64,000 nucleotides of DNA from Burkholderia sp. MS389 (GCF_016899425.1 NZ_CP045995.1:1922001-1986000); one strand, 5' to 3'. Shown: positions 33,032 to 43,572, numbered from the stretch's first letter. Notes: generated by a model not told the origin, from the letters alone. Program-made: numbers and translations.

Positions 33032-34945
33032 TTACGCGTAAATCACGTCGGGATCGCGTCGCGCCGGGTCGTACAGCGCGTCGATCGTCGCCGCGCGATG
33101 CTTCTGCACGGCCGCCTGGTTCAGCGAACCCTTGTCGGTCACCTCGCCGAGATCGAGCGACGGCGGCGTGTCGATCAGCCGGATCCGCGCGACGAACGTC
33201 GACCCGCCGCTCGCGTTGCGGTTCAGCGCGGCGAGCCACGTCGCGAACGCCGCGCGCACGGCCGGCGCGCGCAGCACGTCGGTCACGGGCGCATCGGCCG
33301 GGAGCCCTGCCAGCGCACGGCAGGCATCGACGCGCGGGAACACCAGCAAGCCGATGTCGTCGCGATTGATCCCGGTGACGACCACGTCCTGCACGTACGG
33401 CGCGCCGGTCGACACTGCATTCGCGCGCAACGGCCCGACGCTGACGAACGTGCCGCTGCTCAGCTTGAAGTCCTCGGTGAGCCGCCCGTCGAACAGCAGC
33501 CCGAGTTCCGGTCGCTGCGGATCGGCAAAGACGCCCGCGTCGCCGCTGCGGTAGTAGCCTTCTTCGTCGAACACGTCGCGCGGATCGACGTCCGCATGCC
33601 AGTAGCCGCGCATCACGTTCGGCCCCTTGAAGCGCAGTTCGTGCTTGCCGCCGCACGGCACGAGCTTCGCGTCGCAGCCGGGCGCGGGCAGCCCGATATA
33701 GCCGGCGCGCATCAGCGGTCCCGTCGTGAACAGGCACGAAGGCGACGCCTCCGTCATCCCGAGGCCGGCCATGATCCGGATGCGCTCGCCGCAATGCGCT
33801 TCGGTCACGCGGTCGAGCCGGTCCCATGCGGCCTGCGACAGCCCCGCGCCGCCGAAGAAATACAGCTTCACGCGCGAGAAGAACGTGTCGCGCAGCTCGG
33901 CATCGCGTTCGAGCGCGGCGGTCAGCTCTTCCCAGCCCTTCGGCACGTTGAAGTAGATCGTCGGCGCGATCTCGCGCAGGTTGCGCACGGTTTCGTCGAA
34001 GCGGCCGGGCATCGGGCGGCCGTCGTCGATATACAGCGTGCCGCCGTTGTACAGCGCGATGCCGAGGTTGTGACTGCCGCCGAACGTGTGATTCCACGGC
34101 AGCCAGTCGACCAGCACCGGCGGCTCGCGCGTGAGTTCCGGCATCGTCTGCCGCAGCATCTGCTGGTTGCTGCACAGCATCCGGTGCGTGGTCGGCACCG
34201 CCTTCGGCTGCTTCGTCGAACCGGACGTGAACAGGATCTTCGCGAGATGGTCGGGGCCGACCGCCGCGTGGATCGCATCGATCGTGCGCGGAACGGTGGC
34301 GAGCAGGCGCGACAGCGGCACTGTGCGGCTCGCGACATCGGTTTGCGCATCGGCGTCGCGGGCCACGATCAGCGTTGCATCGGCCGGCAACGTCGCATCG
34401 AGCGCACGCGCGAACGGCGCACGTTCGGCGACGAACACCGCGCCCGGCCGCAGCACGCCGAGCGTGTGACGCAACTTGCCGTAGTCGGTCGACACCAGCG
34501 AATACGCGGGCGAGATCGGCGAATACGGCACGCCGGCCAGCATCGCCGCGAACATCATCTGCAAATGCTCGAGATCGTTGCCGGACAGCACCGCGAGCGG
34601 ACGCTCGGCCGACAGCCCGAGATCGACGAGACCCTGGCCGAGCACGCGCGCGCGTTCGAGCATCTGCGCGTACGTGATCTCGATCCAGCGGCCATCGGCG
34701 CCACGCCGCGCGGCCAGCACGCGGTCGGGATGCGCGTGCGCGCCGCGCACGAGGCAGTCGGTGATGCGCGTCGGGTAATCGCCGAGCGGCTCGCGCGAGC
34801 GCAGGTACCAGGTACCGTCGTCGGCGCGGCGAATCTCGGCCGCGCCGACCGCGACGGCGGCCGCGCGGTAGCGCACGGCGTCGGCGTCGGCGTGTTGGCC
34901 GACCTGAAGCGGCGCCTTCTCTGCATTCATCGTCGGCTCGCTCAT
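33032..34945 (-). CDS. fcs: feruloyl-CoA synthetase
   Basis: ATP-dependent acyl-CoA ligase that activates ferulate and related hydroxycinnamates, 637 aa. The AMP-binding signature is ILFTSGSTKQPKAVPTTH, followed by YFFGGAGLS, AGLGMTEASP, and the hinge GLLFDGRLTEDFKLSSG; a C-terminal Lys (LDLGEVTDKGSLNQAAV) matches the catalytic lysine region. Its ATG overlaps the TGA of the vanillin dehydrogenase gene (ATGA), so translation is coupled. It is the third gene of the hydratase-lyase, vanillin dehydrogenase, synthetase operon. Confidence 0.94.
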   Translation of the reverse strand: MSEPTMNAEKAPLQVGQHADADAVRYRAAAVAVGAAEIRRADDGTWYLRSREPLGDYPTRITDCLVRGAHAHPDRVLAARRGADGRWIEITYAQMLERARVLGQGLVDLGLSAERPLAVLSGNDLEHLQMMFAAMLAGVPYSPISPAYSLVSTDYGKLRHTLGVLRPGAVFVAERAPFARALDATLPADATLIVARDADAQTDVASRTVPLSRLLATVPRTIDAIHAAVGPDHLAKILFTSGSTKQPKAVPTTHRMLCSNQQMLRQTMPELTREPPVLVDWLPWNHTFGGSHNLGIALYNGGTLYIDDGRPMPGRFDETVRNLREIAPTIYFNVPKGWEELTAALERDAELRDTFFSRVKLYFFGGAGLSQAAWDRLDRVTEAHCGERIRIMAGLGMTEASPSCLFTTGPLMRAGYIGLPAPGCDAKLVPCGGKHELRFKGPNVMRGYWHADVDPRDVFDEEGYYRSGDAGVFADPQRPELGLLFDGRLTEDFKLSSGTFVSVGPLRANAVSTGAPYVQDVVVTGINRDDIGLLVFPRVDACRALAGLPADAPVTDVLRAPAVRAAFATWLAALNRNASGGSTFVARIRLIDTPPSLDLGEVTDKGSLNQAAVQKHRAATIDALYDPARRDPDVIYA

Positions 34946-36390
34946 ATCGGGTAGTGGCGCGGCGCGGTCTGCACGGTGATCCAGCGCAGCTCGGTGAATT
35001 CGGCGATCGACGCGCGGCTGCCGAAGCGGCCGTAGCCGCTCGCCTTCGTGCCGCCGAACGGCATCTGCGCTTCGTCGTGCACGGTCGGCCCGTTGACGTG
35101 GCAGATCCCCGATTCGATCCGGCGCGCGACCGCCATCGCACGTGCGATATCGCGGCTGAACACGCTCGCCGACAGCCCGAATTCGCTGTCGTTCGCGAGC
35201 GCCACCGCTTCGTCGTCGCTGTCCGCACGCAGGATCGCGACGACCGGTGCAAAGGACTCCTCGCGATAGAGCCGCATGTCGCGCGTCACGCCGTCGACGA
35301 TCGCCGGCTGCATCGTCGCGCCTTCCACACGGCAGCCGAGCGGCAGTTGCGCGCCAAGCGCACGCGCATCCTCGACCAGCGACGCCGCGCGCGCGGCAGC
35401 CGACGCATCGACCATCGTGCCGAGCGGATGGCCGGCCAGCGGATCGCCCGCGACCAGCGTGCGCGCCTTCGCGGCGAGCCGCTCGACGAGGGCGTCGGCG
35501 ATCGGCCGTGCGGCGATCACGCGCTCGGTCGACATGCAGATCTGCCCCTGGTTGAAGAATGCGCCGAACGCGATCGCGTCGACGGCCGCATCGAGATCGG
35601 CATCGTCGAGCACGAGCACCGGCGCCTTGCCGCCGAGTTCGAGCAGCACGGGTTTCAGGTGCGCGGCCGCGTGGCGCGCGATGATGCGGCCGACGTGCGT
35701 CGACCCGGTGAAGTTGATCCGCTTCACCTGCGGATGCGCGATCATCCGCTCGACGAGCTCAGGCGCATCGGCCGCCGCGTGCGTGATCACGTTGACCACG
35801 CCCGCGCCGAGCCCTGCCTCGTCCAGCACCGCACCGATCAGCGCATGCACGCCGGGGCACGCCTCGGACGCCTTCAGCACGACCGTGTTGCCGCAGGCGA
35901 GCGGCATCGCCAGCGCCCGCGTGCCGAGGATCACCGGCGCGTTCCACGGCGCGATGCCGAGCACCACGCCGCACGGCACGCGCATCGCGAGCGCGAGGTT
36001 GCCCGGTACGTCGGACGGGATCACGTCGCCGGCGATCTGCGTCGTCATCGACGCGGCCTCGCGCAGCATGTTCGCCGCGAGCGTCGCGTTGAAGCCGAGC
36101 CAGCCGGGCGTCGCGCCGGTTTCGGCGACGCCGGTCGCGATGATCTCGTCGATGCGCGCGTCCATCAGGTCGGCCGCCTTCAGCAGCCGGCGGCGCCGTT
36201 CGGTCGGCGCGAGTGCCGCCCACGCGGGGAACGCGCGATGCGCGGCGTCGATCGCCGCGTCGGCGTCGGCCACGCCGGCCGCCGGCGCGCGCGATGCGAG
36301 CGCGCCCGTCGCGGGGTTGAAGCGGTCGAAGGTGCGGCCGTCGCGGGCGTTGCACCACTCGCCGCCGATCAGCATCCGTCTGTCGGTCAT
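34942..36390 (-). CDS. vdh: vanillin (aromatic aldehyde) dehydrogenase
   Basis: NAD(P)-dependent aldehyde dehydrogenase, 482 aa, oxidising vanillin to vanillate (or 4-hydroxybenzaldehyde to 4-hydroxybenzoate). Catalytic residues: Asn150 (APWNAP), Glu251 (LELGGKAP) and nucleophile Cys285 (GQICMST); cofactor motif FTGSTHVG at about 227-234. It lies between hydratase-lyase and synthetase genes, which supports the vanillin assignment over other aldehydes. A CAGGAGA precedes the ATG. Vanillate demethylase genes are not in the window. Confidence 0.94.
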   Translation of the reverse strand: MTDRRMLIGGEWCNARDGRTFDRFNPATGALASRAPAAGVADADAAIDAAHRAFPAWAALAPTERRRRLLKAADLMDARIDEIIATGVAETGATPGWLGFNATLAANMLREAASMTTQIAGDVIPSDVPGNLALAMRVPCGVVLGIAPWNAPVILGTRALAMPLACGNTVVLKASEACPGVHALIGAVLDEAGLGAGVVNVITHAAADAPELVERMIAHPQVKRINFTGSTHVGRIIARHAAAHLKPVLLELGGKAPVLVLDDADLDAAVDAIAFGAFFNQGQICMSTERVIAARPIADALVERLAAKARTLVAGDPLAGHPLGTMVDASAAARAASLVEDARALGAQLPLGCRVEGATMQPAIVDGVTRDMRLYREESFAPVVAILRADSDDEAVALANDSEFGLSASVFSRDIARAMAVARRIESGICHVNGPTVHDEAQMPFGGTKASGYGRFGSRASIAEFTELRWITVQTAPRHYPI

Positions 36391-36461
36391 GTCGTCTCCT
36401 GCCTTGCCTGTCTCTTGCGATTACGCCGGCGGGGAAGCCGGCGGCTGCGTCCGCGCTTGTC

Positions 36462-37292
36462 TCAGCGCTTGTATGCCTGCAGGCCCGGCTTGATCGTCTT
36501 GTCGTCGAGGAACTGCTTCAGCCCCTGTTCGCGGCCGCGCTCCGGGTCGCGCAACTGCGCCTGGTCGAGCTTCGCATACAGGTAATCCTCGCACTGCTCC
36601 CACGTGAGCTCGCGCGAACGCTTGAAGCCGTGTTTCGCCGCGCGCAGCACCACCGGGTTCTTGTCCATCAGCCGCGCGGCGAGCGCGATCGTCGCGTCGC
36701 GCAGCCCGGCGAGCGGCACGCTGCTGTTCACGAGACCCATCTCGGCCGCTTCCGCGCCCGTGAACGTGTCGCCGGTCATGATGTAGTGCAGCGCGCGGCG
36801 ATGCCCGACCGTGTCGGCCATCGCCTTGCTGACGAGGTTGCCCGGCGGGATGCCCCAGTTGATCTCCGACAGCCCGAACACCGCTTCATCGGCCGCGATC
36901 GCGAGGTCGCACGCGACGAGCGGCGAGAACCCGCCGCCGAAGCACCAGCCGTTCACCATCGCGATCGTCGGCTTGTTGTACATCCGCAGACGGCGCCACT
37001 GCCATTCCGACGCGTCGCGGCGCACTTTTTCCTGCAGCGCGTCGGAACCGCCGTCGATCTCGCGGAAATATTCCTTCAGATCCATGCCGGCCGTCCACGC
37101 GGCGCCCGCGCCGGTCAGCACCAGCACCTTCGCCTCGTCGTCGAACTCGACCGCGTCGAGGACTTCCAGCATCTCCCTGTTCAGCGTCGGGCTCATTGCG
37201 TTGCGCTTCTCGGGGCGATTCAACGTCACCCACGCGATGCCGGCCTCCACTTTCACTTCAACGGTCTGCCAGCGGTTGTCGTACTTGCTCAT
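36462..37292 (-). CDS. ech: hydroxycinnamoyl-CoA hydratase-lyase (feruloyl-CoA hydratase/vanillin synthase)
   Basis: Crotonase-family enzyme that hydrates feruloyl-CoA and splits it to vanillin and acetyl-CoA, 276 aa, the same length as the Pseudomonas fluorescens enzyme. Residues known to matter in that enzyme are found at the same numbers: Met70 and Gly120 (oxyanion hole), Glu143 and Tyr239. The first gene of its operon, with an AGGAAC Shine-Dalgarno. The MarR operator lies between its -35 and -10. Confidence 0.96.
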   Translation of the reverse strand: MSKYDNRWQTVEVKVEAGIAWVTLNRPEKRNAMSPTLNREMLEVLDAVEFDDEAKVLVLTGAGAAWTAGMDLKEYFREIDGGSDALQEKVRRDASEWQWRRLRMYNKPTIAMVNGWCFGGGFSPLVACDLAIAADEAVFGLSEINWGIPPGNLVSKAMADTVGHRRALHYIMTGDTFTGAEAAEMGLVNSSVPLAGLRDATIALAARLMDKNPVVLRAAKHGFKRSRELTWEQCEDYLYAKLDQAQLRDPERGREQGLKQFLDDKTIKPGLQAYKR

Positions 37293-37356
37293 GTCTGTTC
37301 CTGTCGTTCGTTTCCAGTGCGATTCGGTGCGCAGCATCCCTGCTGCGGACGACTTC

Positions 37357-37385
37357 ATTTAATATCAGGCTACCTGATATTGCAA
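37357..37385 (-). promoter_or_regulatory. probable promoter of the ech-vdh-fcs operon
   Basis: On the minus strand: TTGCAA (37385-37380), a 17-base spacer, and TTAAAT (37362-37357). The whole spacer is occupied by the MarR-type operator. Confidence 0.6.
37361..37381. promoter_or_regulatory. MarR-type operator copy 1 (AATATCAGG-CTA-CCTGATATT)
   Basis: Perfect 9-base inverted repeat with a 3-base centre. It fills the spacer of the ech promoter and shares its core with the site at 32929-32945. Binding here would block transcription directly. Confidence 0.85.
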
Positions 37386-37484
37386 GCGGCACGAGCGCCG
37401 GTGTAAACCCGGAGCGGAACGCGGGGAAAGCGACGGGAAATCGGGGAGCGGTCGGGAGGCCGCCGATGGCGCGTACGAAGCGAG

Positions 37485-37505
37485 CGCGGGCCTGGCAGGC
37501 CCGCG
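37485..37505 (-). terminator. hairpin downstream of the marR-type gene
   Basis: CGCGGGCCT and AGGCCCGCG form a perfect 9-bp stem with a GGC loop, 22 bases past the end of the MarR gene. No T-run. Confidence 0.5.
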
Positions 37506-37526
37506 TCGTGAAAACCGGGGAAGCGG

Positions 37527-38030
37527 TCAGCCGCGCAGGTTGCGCGAGAACAGTTCGAGCGCGCGCTGCACGTGCGCGGCGTCGTCGGCCGGGATGTCGC
37601 CGAGCATGCGCTTTTCGAGCGGGCGCAGCACGGCTTCGCATTCGCGCAGCATCGCCGCGCCCGCATCGGTCAGCGTCAGCAGGATGATGCGGCCGTGCGA
37701 CGGGTCGGCTTCGCGCGTGACGAAACCGCGGGCGGCCATCACGCTCATCACCTCGTTCGCCGACTGCGGTGTGATCCACGAGCGCTCGGCCAACTGCGCG
37801 TTCGACGATGCGCCGCGCGCCTCGAGCACCGACAGCGCCGTGTACTGCGCGAGCGTGATGCCGAGCGGCGCGAGCGCGTCGGTCATGTGGCGGCGCAGCA
37901 GCCGGTCGAGGCCGCCGATCACATAGGTCAGGCGTTGTTGCACGCGCGGCTTCGGCTTGTCGGCCGGCGTGCGGGCGACGTTCTTCGCGGCGGGTTTCGA
38001 ACGGGCGGGCTTGGTCGGGGTGGAACTCAT
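37527..38030 (-). CDS. MarR family regulator of hydroxycinnamate catabolism
   Basis: 167-aa MarR-type repressor. A Lys/Pro/Ala-rich tail of about 28 residues precedes the winged-helix core (LTYVIGGLDRLLRRHMTDAL...ITLAQYTALSVLEARGASSNAQLAERSWITPQSANEVMS in part). Regulators of this kind in other bacteria (FerC/CouR/HcaR) respond to hydroxycinnamoyl-CoA thioesters. It lies just upstream of the ech operon on the same strand. Two identical-core inverted repeats at 37361-37381 and 32929-32945 are its likely sites. Its own upstream region has only a half-site (TTATCAGCAGGT near 38060). Confidence 0.92.
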   Translation of the reverse strand: MSSTPTKPARSKPAAKNVARTPADKPKPRVQQRLTYVIGGLDRLLRRHMTDALAPLGITLAQYTALSVLEARGASSNAQLAERSWITPQSANEVMSVMAARGFVTREADPSHGRIILLTLTDAGAAMLRECEAVLRPLEKRMLGDIPADDAAHVQRALELFSRNLRG

Positions 38031-38084
38031 GGCGCGGGCTGGGTGGAATTGCGGGCCATCTTATCAGCAGGTGGGGGGACGGAC

Positions 38085-38268
38085 GCATAGTCGCGACATC
38101 ACGCTTAACGTCCCTCCATGTTCTCAGTTGCCTCGTATAAGTACGAAATTACCGGTCCGCACATCCATTAAATTACCAAAAACAATCGATTCTCATCTTG
38201 AAAATGGTTCGTCACTTCGTGATGGGGTAAAAGAACAGCTTCATTCCAATCTTCACAAGGCGGAGTGA
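38085..38268 (+). pseudogene. possible C-terminal gene fragment at the edge of the AT-rich island
   Basis: A frame without a start reads about 57 residues (DITLNVPPCSQLPRISTKLP...SLRDGVKEQLHSNLHKAE) and stops at 38268, 45 bases before the DUF6402 gene. Its composition is that of the island, not of the host DNA to the left. It may be the tail of a lost upstream gene; no family was recognised. Confidence 0.35.
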
Positions 38269-38313
38269 CTGCGATACCGCAACCAACAAAGGTTAATATG
38301 AGACGAGAATTTT

Positions 38314-39534
38314 ATGGCTGACGTAAAAAAGATTCCTTACTATAGACCTCAAAAAGGGTTGCTAGGGCCAGAATTGAAGAAGTACGATGGCGCACAAGGA
38401 TGCATCCCGCTCGAGACTCAAAAAACTGTATCGATCGATAAACTGGCTCCAGGCGAAAAGCCGCCGCCTCCACTGCCACCAAAGCCGGTAGCGAAGCCGC
38501 CCAAAACTCGAAAGCAAGCAGAAGCACCGCAGTCGAAGCAACAGCCGAAGACCAAAGAACCACCAAAGCAGGACGAGGCCGAAGTTTGCGAGAATCCCCC
38601 GCCCTTTGATTTACAAGATGTAGCTATTGCGATGGATAACTTGGGCTGGAGAGTGTCAGCCAAACTCGCACGCACTTGGTTTGCGAGTGCCGAGCACATT
38701 TATAATGACAATGCCAAGTCAATTCAACCAATAAACAACGATAGCGTAACTCTTGACTGGACATTGAAATTTGGAAGTGTTCGGAGGAAATATGAAAAGC
38801 TTCTTTCCGAGGATATTTATCGAGACGCCGCCATAGTCGAAGCAAAAACAAAAATTCTTGCAAAAATTAACAAGATGTTTTCAGAAGATCGACAGGCAAA
38901 CCTCAATATCAATACGACTCAATTTTTGTCTGACATTCGTCATTTTCATATAGATTGGCAATTCCAGCTTGCTTCAATCAGCAATTGGGACACACTCGAA
39001 AATCTCGCACCGACGGATCTCACGGGAGCCTTGGCGAATTTTAATATATATGCAGCCATAGGCAATCTTGAGATCACTGGTGAAAAATATTTCAGATATG
39101 AGAAAACGAGCAATTTTTATTGCGTAGACGCCATCGGAAAAATTACGCATGTGTACCTTTACGTCAAAGACAACTACTCATTTAATGGAATTCAATATTT
39201 GGGGCATTGGAATAAGCGTGGCGTGATCATCGCGCCGGGGCCCGTGATAAGTGAGTCGGCGTCTAGTTCGCCAAAGCGCGATACTGATGTGGATATCTGG
39301 GTAAAAAGCATCAACAAGCCCGTGGACACGAGAAAGAGCCTTTTCGGGAAATTCAAAGAGCCCGACGTGTTCTATCCGATCTACAACTCCGACTATAGTC
39401 GATGGCGCGCCAAGCATCATAGGGGCGGGGACTTTATGATATATTCAAAACCCGTCTATCTAAAGTTGAAGAAACCTGTCGAAATAAAACTTGGTGAAAT
39501 ATGCAGATTAGCGCCCTCCGAATCACTGGGCTAG
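38314..39534 (+). CDS. DUF6402 family protein, possible secreted effector
   Basis: 406 aa. Residues 50-90 are a Pro/Lys-rich linker (PPPPLPPKPVAKPPKTRKQ), separating a short N-terminus from a C-terminal domain (about 95-400) that fits DUF6402: the GWRVSAKLARTWF...DSVTLDWTLKFGSVRRKYEKLL core and the C-terminal NSDYSRWRAKHHRGGDF block. No signal peptide. Codon use is AT-rich and very different from the flanking genes, a sign of horizontal transfer. It overlaps a small membrane protein gene by 34 bases. DUF6402 proteins are often found beside type VI secretion genes as I recall; an antibacterial role is inference. Confidence 0.8.
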   Translation: MADVKKIPYYRPQKGLLGPELKKYDGAQGCIPLETQKTVSIDKLAPGEKPPPPLPPKPVAKPPKTRKQAEAPQSKQQPKTKEPPKQDEAEVCENPPPFDLQDVAIAMDNLGWRVSAKLARTWFASAEHIYNDNAKSIQPINNDSVTLDWTLKFGSVRRKYEKLLSEDIYRDAAIVEAKTKILAKINKMFSEDRQANLNINTTQFLSDIRHFHIDWQFQLASISNWDTLENLAPTDLTGALANFNIYAAIGNLEITGEKYFRYEKTSNFYCVDAIGKITHVYLYVKDNYSFNGIQYLGHWNKRGVIIAPGPVISESASSSPKRDTDVDIWVKSINKPVDTRKSLFGKFKEPDVFYPIYNSDYSRWRAKHHRGGDFMIYSKPVYLKLKKPVEIKLGEICRLAPSESLG

Positions 39535-39905
39535 CCATTCTTCTGTTTTTTCTGATTGGCTTTTCCATTCATATGAGCAGACCAAATTATGGTCGGTGTG
39601 ATTTTTTTGAAAATGAACTGAATGGGGGAAAGAAGGAATTTGGAGGCATGGAATATTACGCAAAGTTGTGTGGAGCGAATGTTCGGAATGGGCATGAAGT
39701 GAGGCTTCAGCTTTTTGACGGAACCGGAGAATTGCGCGCTCAACGCTATTTTTCATACTATGTAAATTCAGCAACCGAGCGAGAACTGGTAGATGGTGTC
39801 GGTGGAATCATATTTTACGATAGCTCGAGCAGTGATGTGATGCAGTTGCTTGCGATTCCGCCTACCAAGTGGGATTGGATTCGTGCCCGACTACCTTTAT
39901 TTTAA
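39501..39905 (+). CDS. small membrane-anchored protein, candidate immunity partner
   Basis: 134 aa, no family recognised. One N-terminal membrane segment (about residues 7-24, ITGLAILLFFLIGFSI) is followed by a domain of about 105 residues with two Cys (CDFFENELNGG and AKLCGANV) that would lie in the periplasm and could form a disulfide. The start lies inside the DUF6402 gene, so the two are translated together. Small size, membrane anchoring and coupling to a candidate effector fit an immunity protein, but this is inference. A strong terminator follows. Confidence 0.72.
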   Translation: MQISALRITGLAILLFFLIGFSIHMSRPNYGRCDFFENELNGGKKEFGGMEYYAKLCGANVRNGHEVRLQLFDGTGELRAQRYFSYYVNSATERELVDGVGGIIFYDSSSSDVMQLLAIPPTKWDWIRARLPLF

Positions 39906-39928
39906 TTGTGGTGATTGCGTGTAAAAGA

Positions 39929-39961
39929 AAAGCCCCCGATCCTTCACAAGCCGGGGGCTTT
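39929..39961. terminator. strong bidirectional terminator
   Basis: AAAGCCCCCG (39929-39938) and CGGGGGCTTT (39952-39961) form a 10-bp stem with a 13-base loop. T-rich sequence follows on the right and, read backwards, on the left. It closes the DUF6402 pair and the convergent lactonase operon. Confidence 0.9.
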
Positions 39962-40020
39962 CGTTGTTCTGCGCCATTTCGGGTTGCCAGCCGATAGCAC
40001 CTGCCGTCCACATCCGCCAT

Positions 40021-40923
40021 TCATCCAGTACGTGTCCCGGCAAACCGCGCAGTCGGCAGCCCCACATAGCGCGTCTGCGCGACGAACACACCGCCGGCGT
40101 GCGCATCGCCGACCAGCGCATCATCGCTCAGGCCAACACGTGCACTCGTCACATACAACCGGCCGTCACCATCGATCGCAACGCAACTCGGCTGCGCGGT
40201 CGGCACTTCAACGCGATCCGTCTCGACCCCGCCCGGCCCATAACGCACCACCCGCCGCCCACCCCACTGCGCATTCCACAGCCCGCCATCACGATCGACG
40301 ATCGAGCCGTCCGGATCTCCGTCCACATCCGTCAGCCGCGCGAACGACCGCACGTTCGCAACGTCGCCACCCGCCCGGTAATCGCACACAAAAATCTCGC
40401 GCACCAGCGAATCGCAGAAATACATCTTCGTGCCATCCGGCGAGAACCCGATGCTGTTCGCGATCGCGGCCGGCGGCAGCGCAAGCCGCTCGAGCGTGAG
40501 GTCCGGATTGAGCCGATAAAACCCGCCGACCGCGCGCGGCGGATCGCCACCTTCGTCCTTCATCCCGAACACGAACGCGCCGGCCCCGTCGCAGCGCCCG
40601 TCGTTCAGCCGCGTCGGCAGCTCGGGTTCGACGTCGACGATCCGCGTGAACGCACCGCTGCGCAGATTGAAGAAAGCGAGATGCGTAGCGAGCCCGACGA
40701 GCAGCACGTCCGGCTCGTCGGTCAGCGCAAAGCACGCGAGCCGCTCGGGCATCGCCCATTGCGCGAGGTCCGAACCGTCCGCGCGGCAGCGCCACAGTTG
40801 CGCGCCTTCGATGTCCACCCAGTACAGCGCGTGCGTCCTGTCGCACCACGTCGCGCCTTCGCCGAGCGTGTTGCGGCTGTCGGCCAGCAGCGTCGCCGCC
40901 GTGCCCGGATGAGTCTGTTGCAT
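40021..40923 (-). CDS. SMP-30/gluconolaconase family sugar lactonase
   Basis: Six-bladed beta-propeller lactonase, 300 aa. Conserved parts: LGEGATWCDRTHALYWVDIEG, RLNDGRCDGAGAFVFG (Asn/Asp metal site), NSIGFSPDGTKMYFCDS and GDPDGSIVDRDGGLW, all with the metal-binding Glu/Asn/Asp of the SMP-30 family. In this operon it would hydrolyse L-arabino-1,4-lactone (and possibly galactonolactone) to the aldonate. A GGAGA precedes the ATG. It follows the araH-type permease gene by 50 bases and is the last gene of the cluster. Confidence 0.93.
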   Translation of the reverse strand: MQQTHPGTAATLLADSRNTLGEGATWCDRTHALYWVDIEGAQLWRCRADGSDLAQWAMPERLACFALTDEPDVLLVGLATHLAFFNLRSGAFTRIVDVEPELPTRLNDGRCDGAGAFVFGMKDEGGDPPRAVGGFYRLNPDLTLERLALPPAAIANSIGFSPDGTKMYFCDSLVREIFVCDYRAGGDVANVRSFARLTDVDGDPDGSIVDRDGGLWNAQWGGRRVVRYGPGGVETDRVEVPTAQPSCVAIDGDGRLYVTSARVGLSDDALVGDAHAGGVFVAQTRYVGLPTARFAGTRTG

Positions 40924-40973
40924 GCCGTCTCCCGATATTCGTCGTATTTGCAGGCGGCCGCGCGTGGTCGAAA

Positions 40974-41993
40974 TCAGATCTTCATCGCGCGCCGCTGGTT
41001 GCGACGATACTGGTCGAACAGCACCGCGAGCAACAGAATTCCGCCGCGTATCAGATATTGGTAAAAGGTCGGCACGTTCAGCAGGCTCATCGCGTCCTGC
41101 ACGGAGCCCATGATCAGCACGCCGACCAGCACGCCGGAGATCGTCGCGACGCCGCCCGTCAGCGACACGCCGCCGAGCACGCACGCGGAAATCACGCCGA
41201 GCTCGAGACCGACCGACGTCTTCGGGTCGCCGAGGCTCATTCGCGACGCGAGCATCACGCCGGCGAAGCCGGTCACGAGCCCCTGCAGCACGAACACGGC
41301 GATCTTGATGCGCATCACCGGCAGCCCCGCGAGCAGCGCGGCCTCGCCGTTGCCGCCGACCGCCAGCACGTTCTTGCCGAACACCGTCTTGCGCAGCAAA
41401 AAGCCGAACACGACGAAGCCGACGATGTTGCTCCAGATCGGAAACGAGATGCCGAGGAACGACCCGCCGCCGAGATCGAAGAAGCGCTCTTCCGAGATCA
41501 TCACCGCGTCGCCGTTCGACGTGATGAATGCGAGCCCGCGCACGACTTCCATCATCGCGAGCGTGACGATCAGCGAGTTGATCCGGTAGCGCGCAATCAG
41601 CACGCCGTTCACGAGCCCCACCGCGCCGCCGGCGAGCACGCCGGCCGCGACGCCGAGCACGATGCTGTGCGTCGCGGTAATCAGCGTCGATGCGACCACA
41701 CCCGAGAACGCGACGATCGACGCGACCGACAGGTCGACTTCGCCGAGCGCGAGCACGAACATCATCGTCACCGAGATCGAACCGATCAGCGTGACCGATA
41801 GCAGCAGGCCCTGGATGTTGCGCGGCGTGAGGAAGTCCGGCACGGTCAGCGACAGCGTCGCGAACAGCACCAGAAACACCATCACGATGCCGGAGCGGTT
41901 GATCAACTGCCACACGCCGCCGCGCGCGCGCGCGGGCACGGCGGGCGTATCCGGGGAGGGGGAAGTACGTTGGGGTTGCATTGCCTGGCTCAT
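40974..41993 (-). CDS. araH: L-arabinose ABC transporter permease
   Basis: Inner-membrane permease of the RbsC/AraH/MglC family, 339 aa, with about 8-10 membrane segments and the family loop SIVAFSGVVASTL and GLPVMRIKIAVFVLQGLVTGFAGVMLASR (EAA-like). The order binding protein, ATPase, permease is that of E. coli araFGH. The N-terminal 28 residues are a Ser/Pro-rich cytoplasmic tail. It starts 31 bases after the ATPase gene. Confidence 0.93.
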   Translation of the reverse strand: MSQAMQPQRTSPSPDTPAVPARARGGVWQLINRSGIVMVFLVLFATLSLTVPDFLTPRNIQGLLLSVTLIGSISVTMMFVLALGEVDLSVASIVAFSGVVASTLITATHSIVLGVAAGVLAGGAVGLVNGVLIARYRINSLIVTLAMMEVVRGLAFITSNGDAVMISEERFFDLGGGSFLGISFPIWSNIVGFVVFGFLLRKTVFGKNVLAVGGNGEAALLAGLPVMRIKIAVFVLQGLVTGFAGVMLASRMSLGDPKTSVGLELGVISACVLGGVSLTGGVATISGVLVGVLIMGSVQDAMSLLNVPTFYQYLIRGGILLLAVLFDQYRRNQRRAMKI

Positions 41994-42024
41994 AACGTTT
42001 GCTTTCCAGTTTGACTGCGGGCCG

Positions 42025-43572
<1,548 letters not shown>

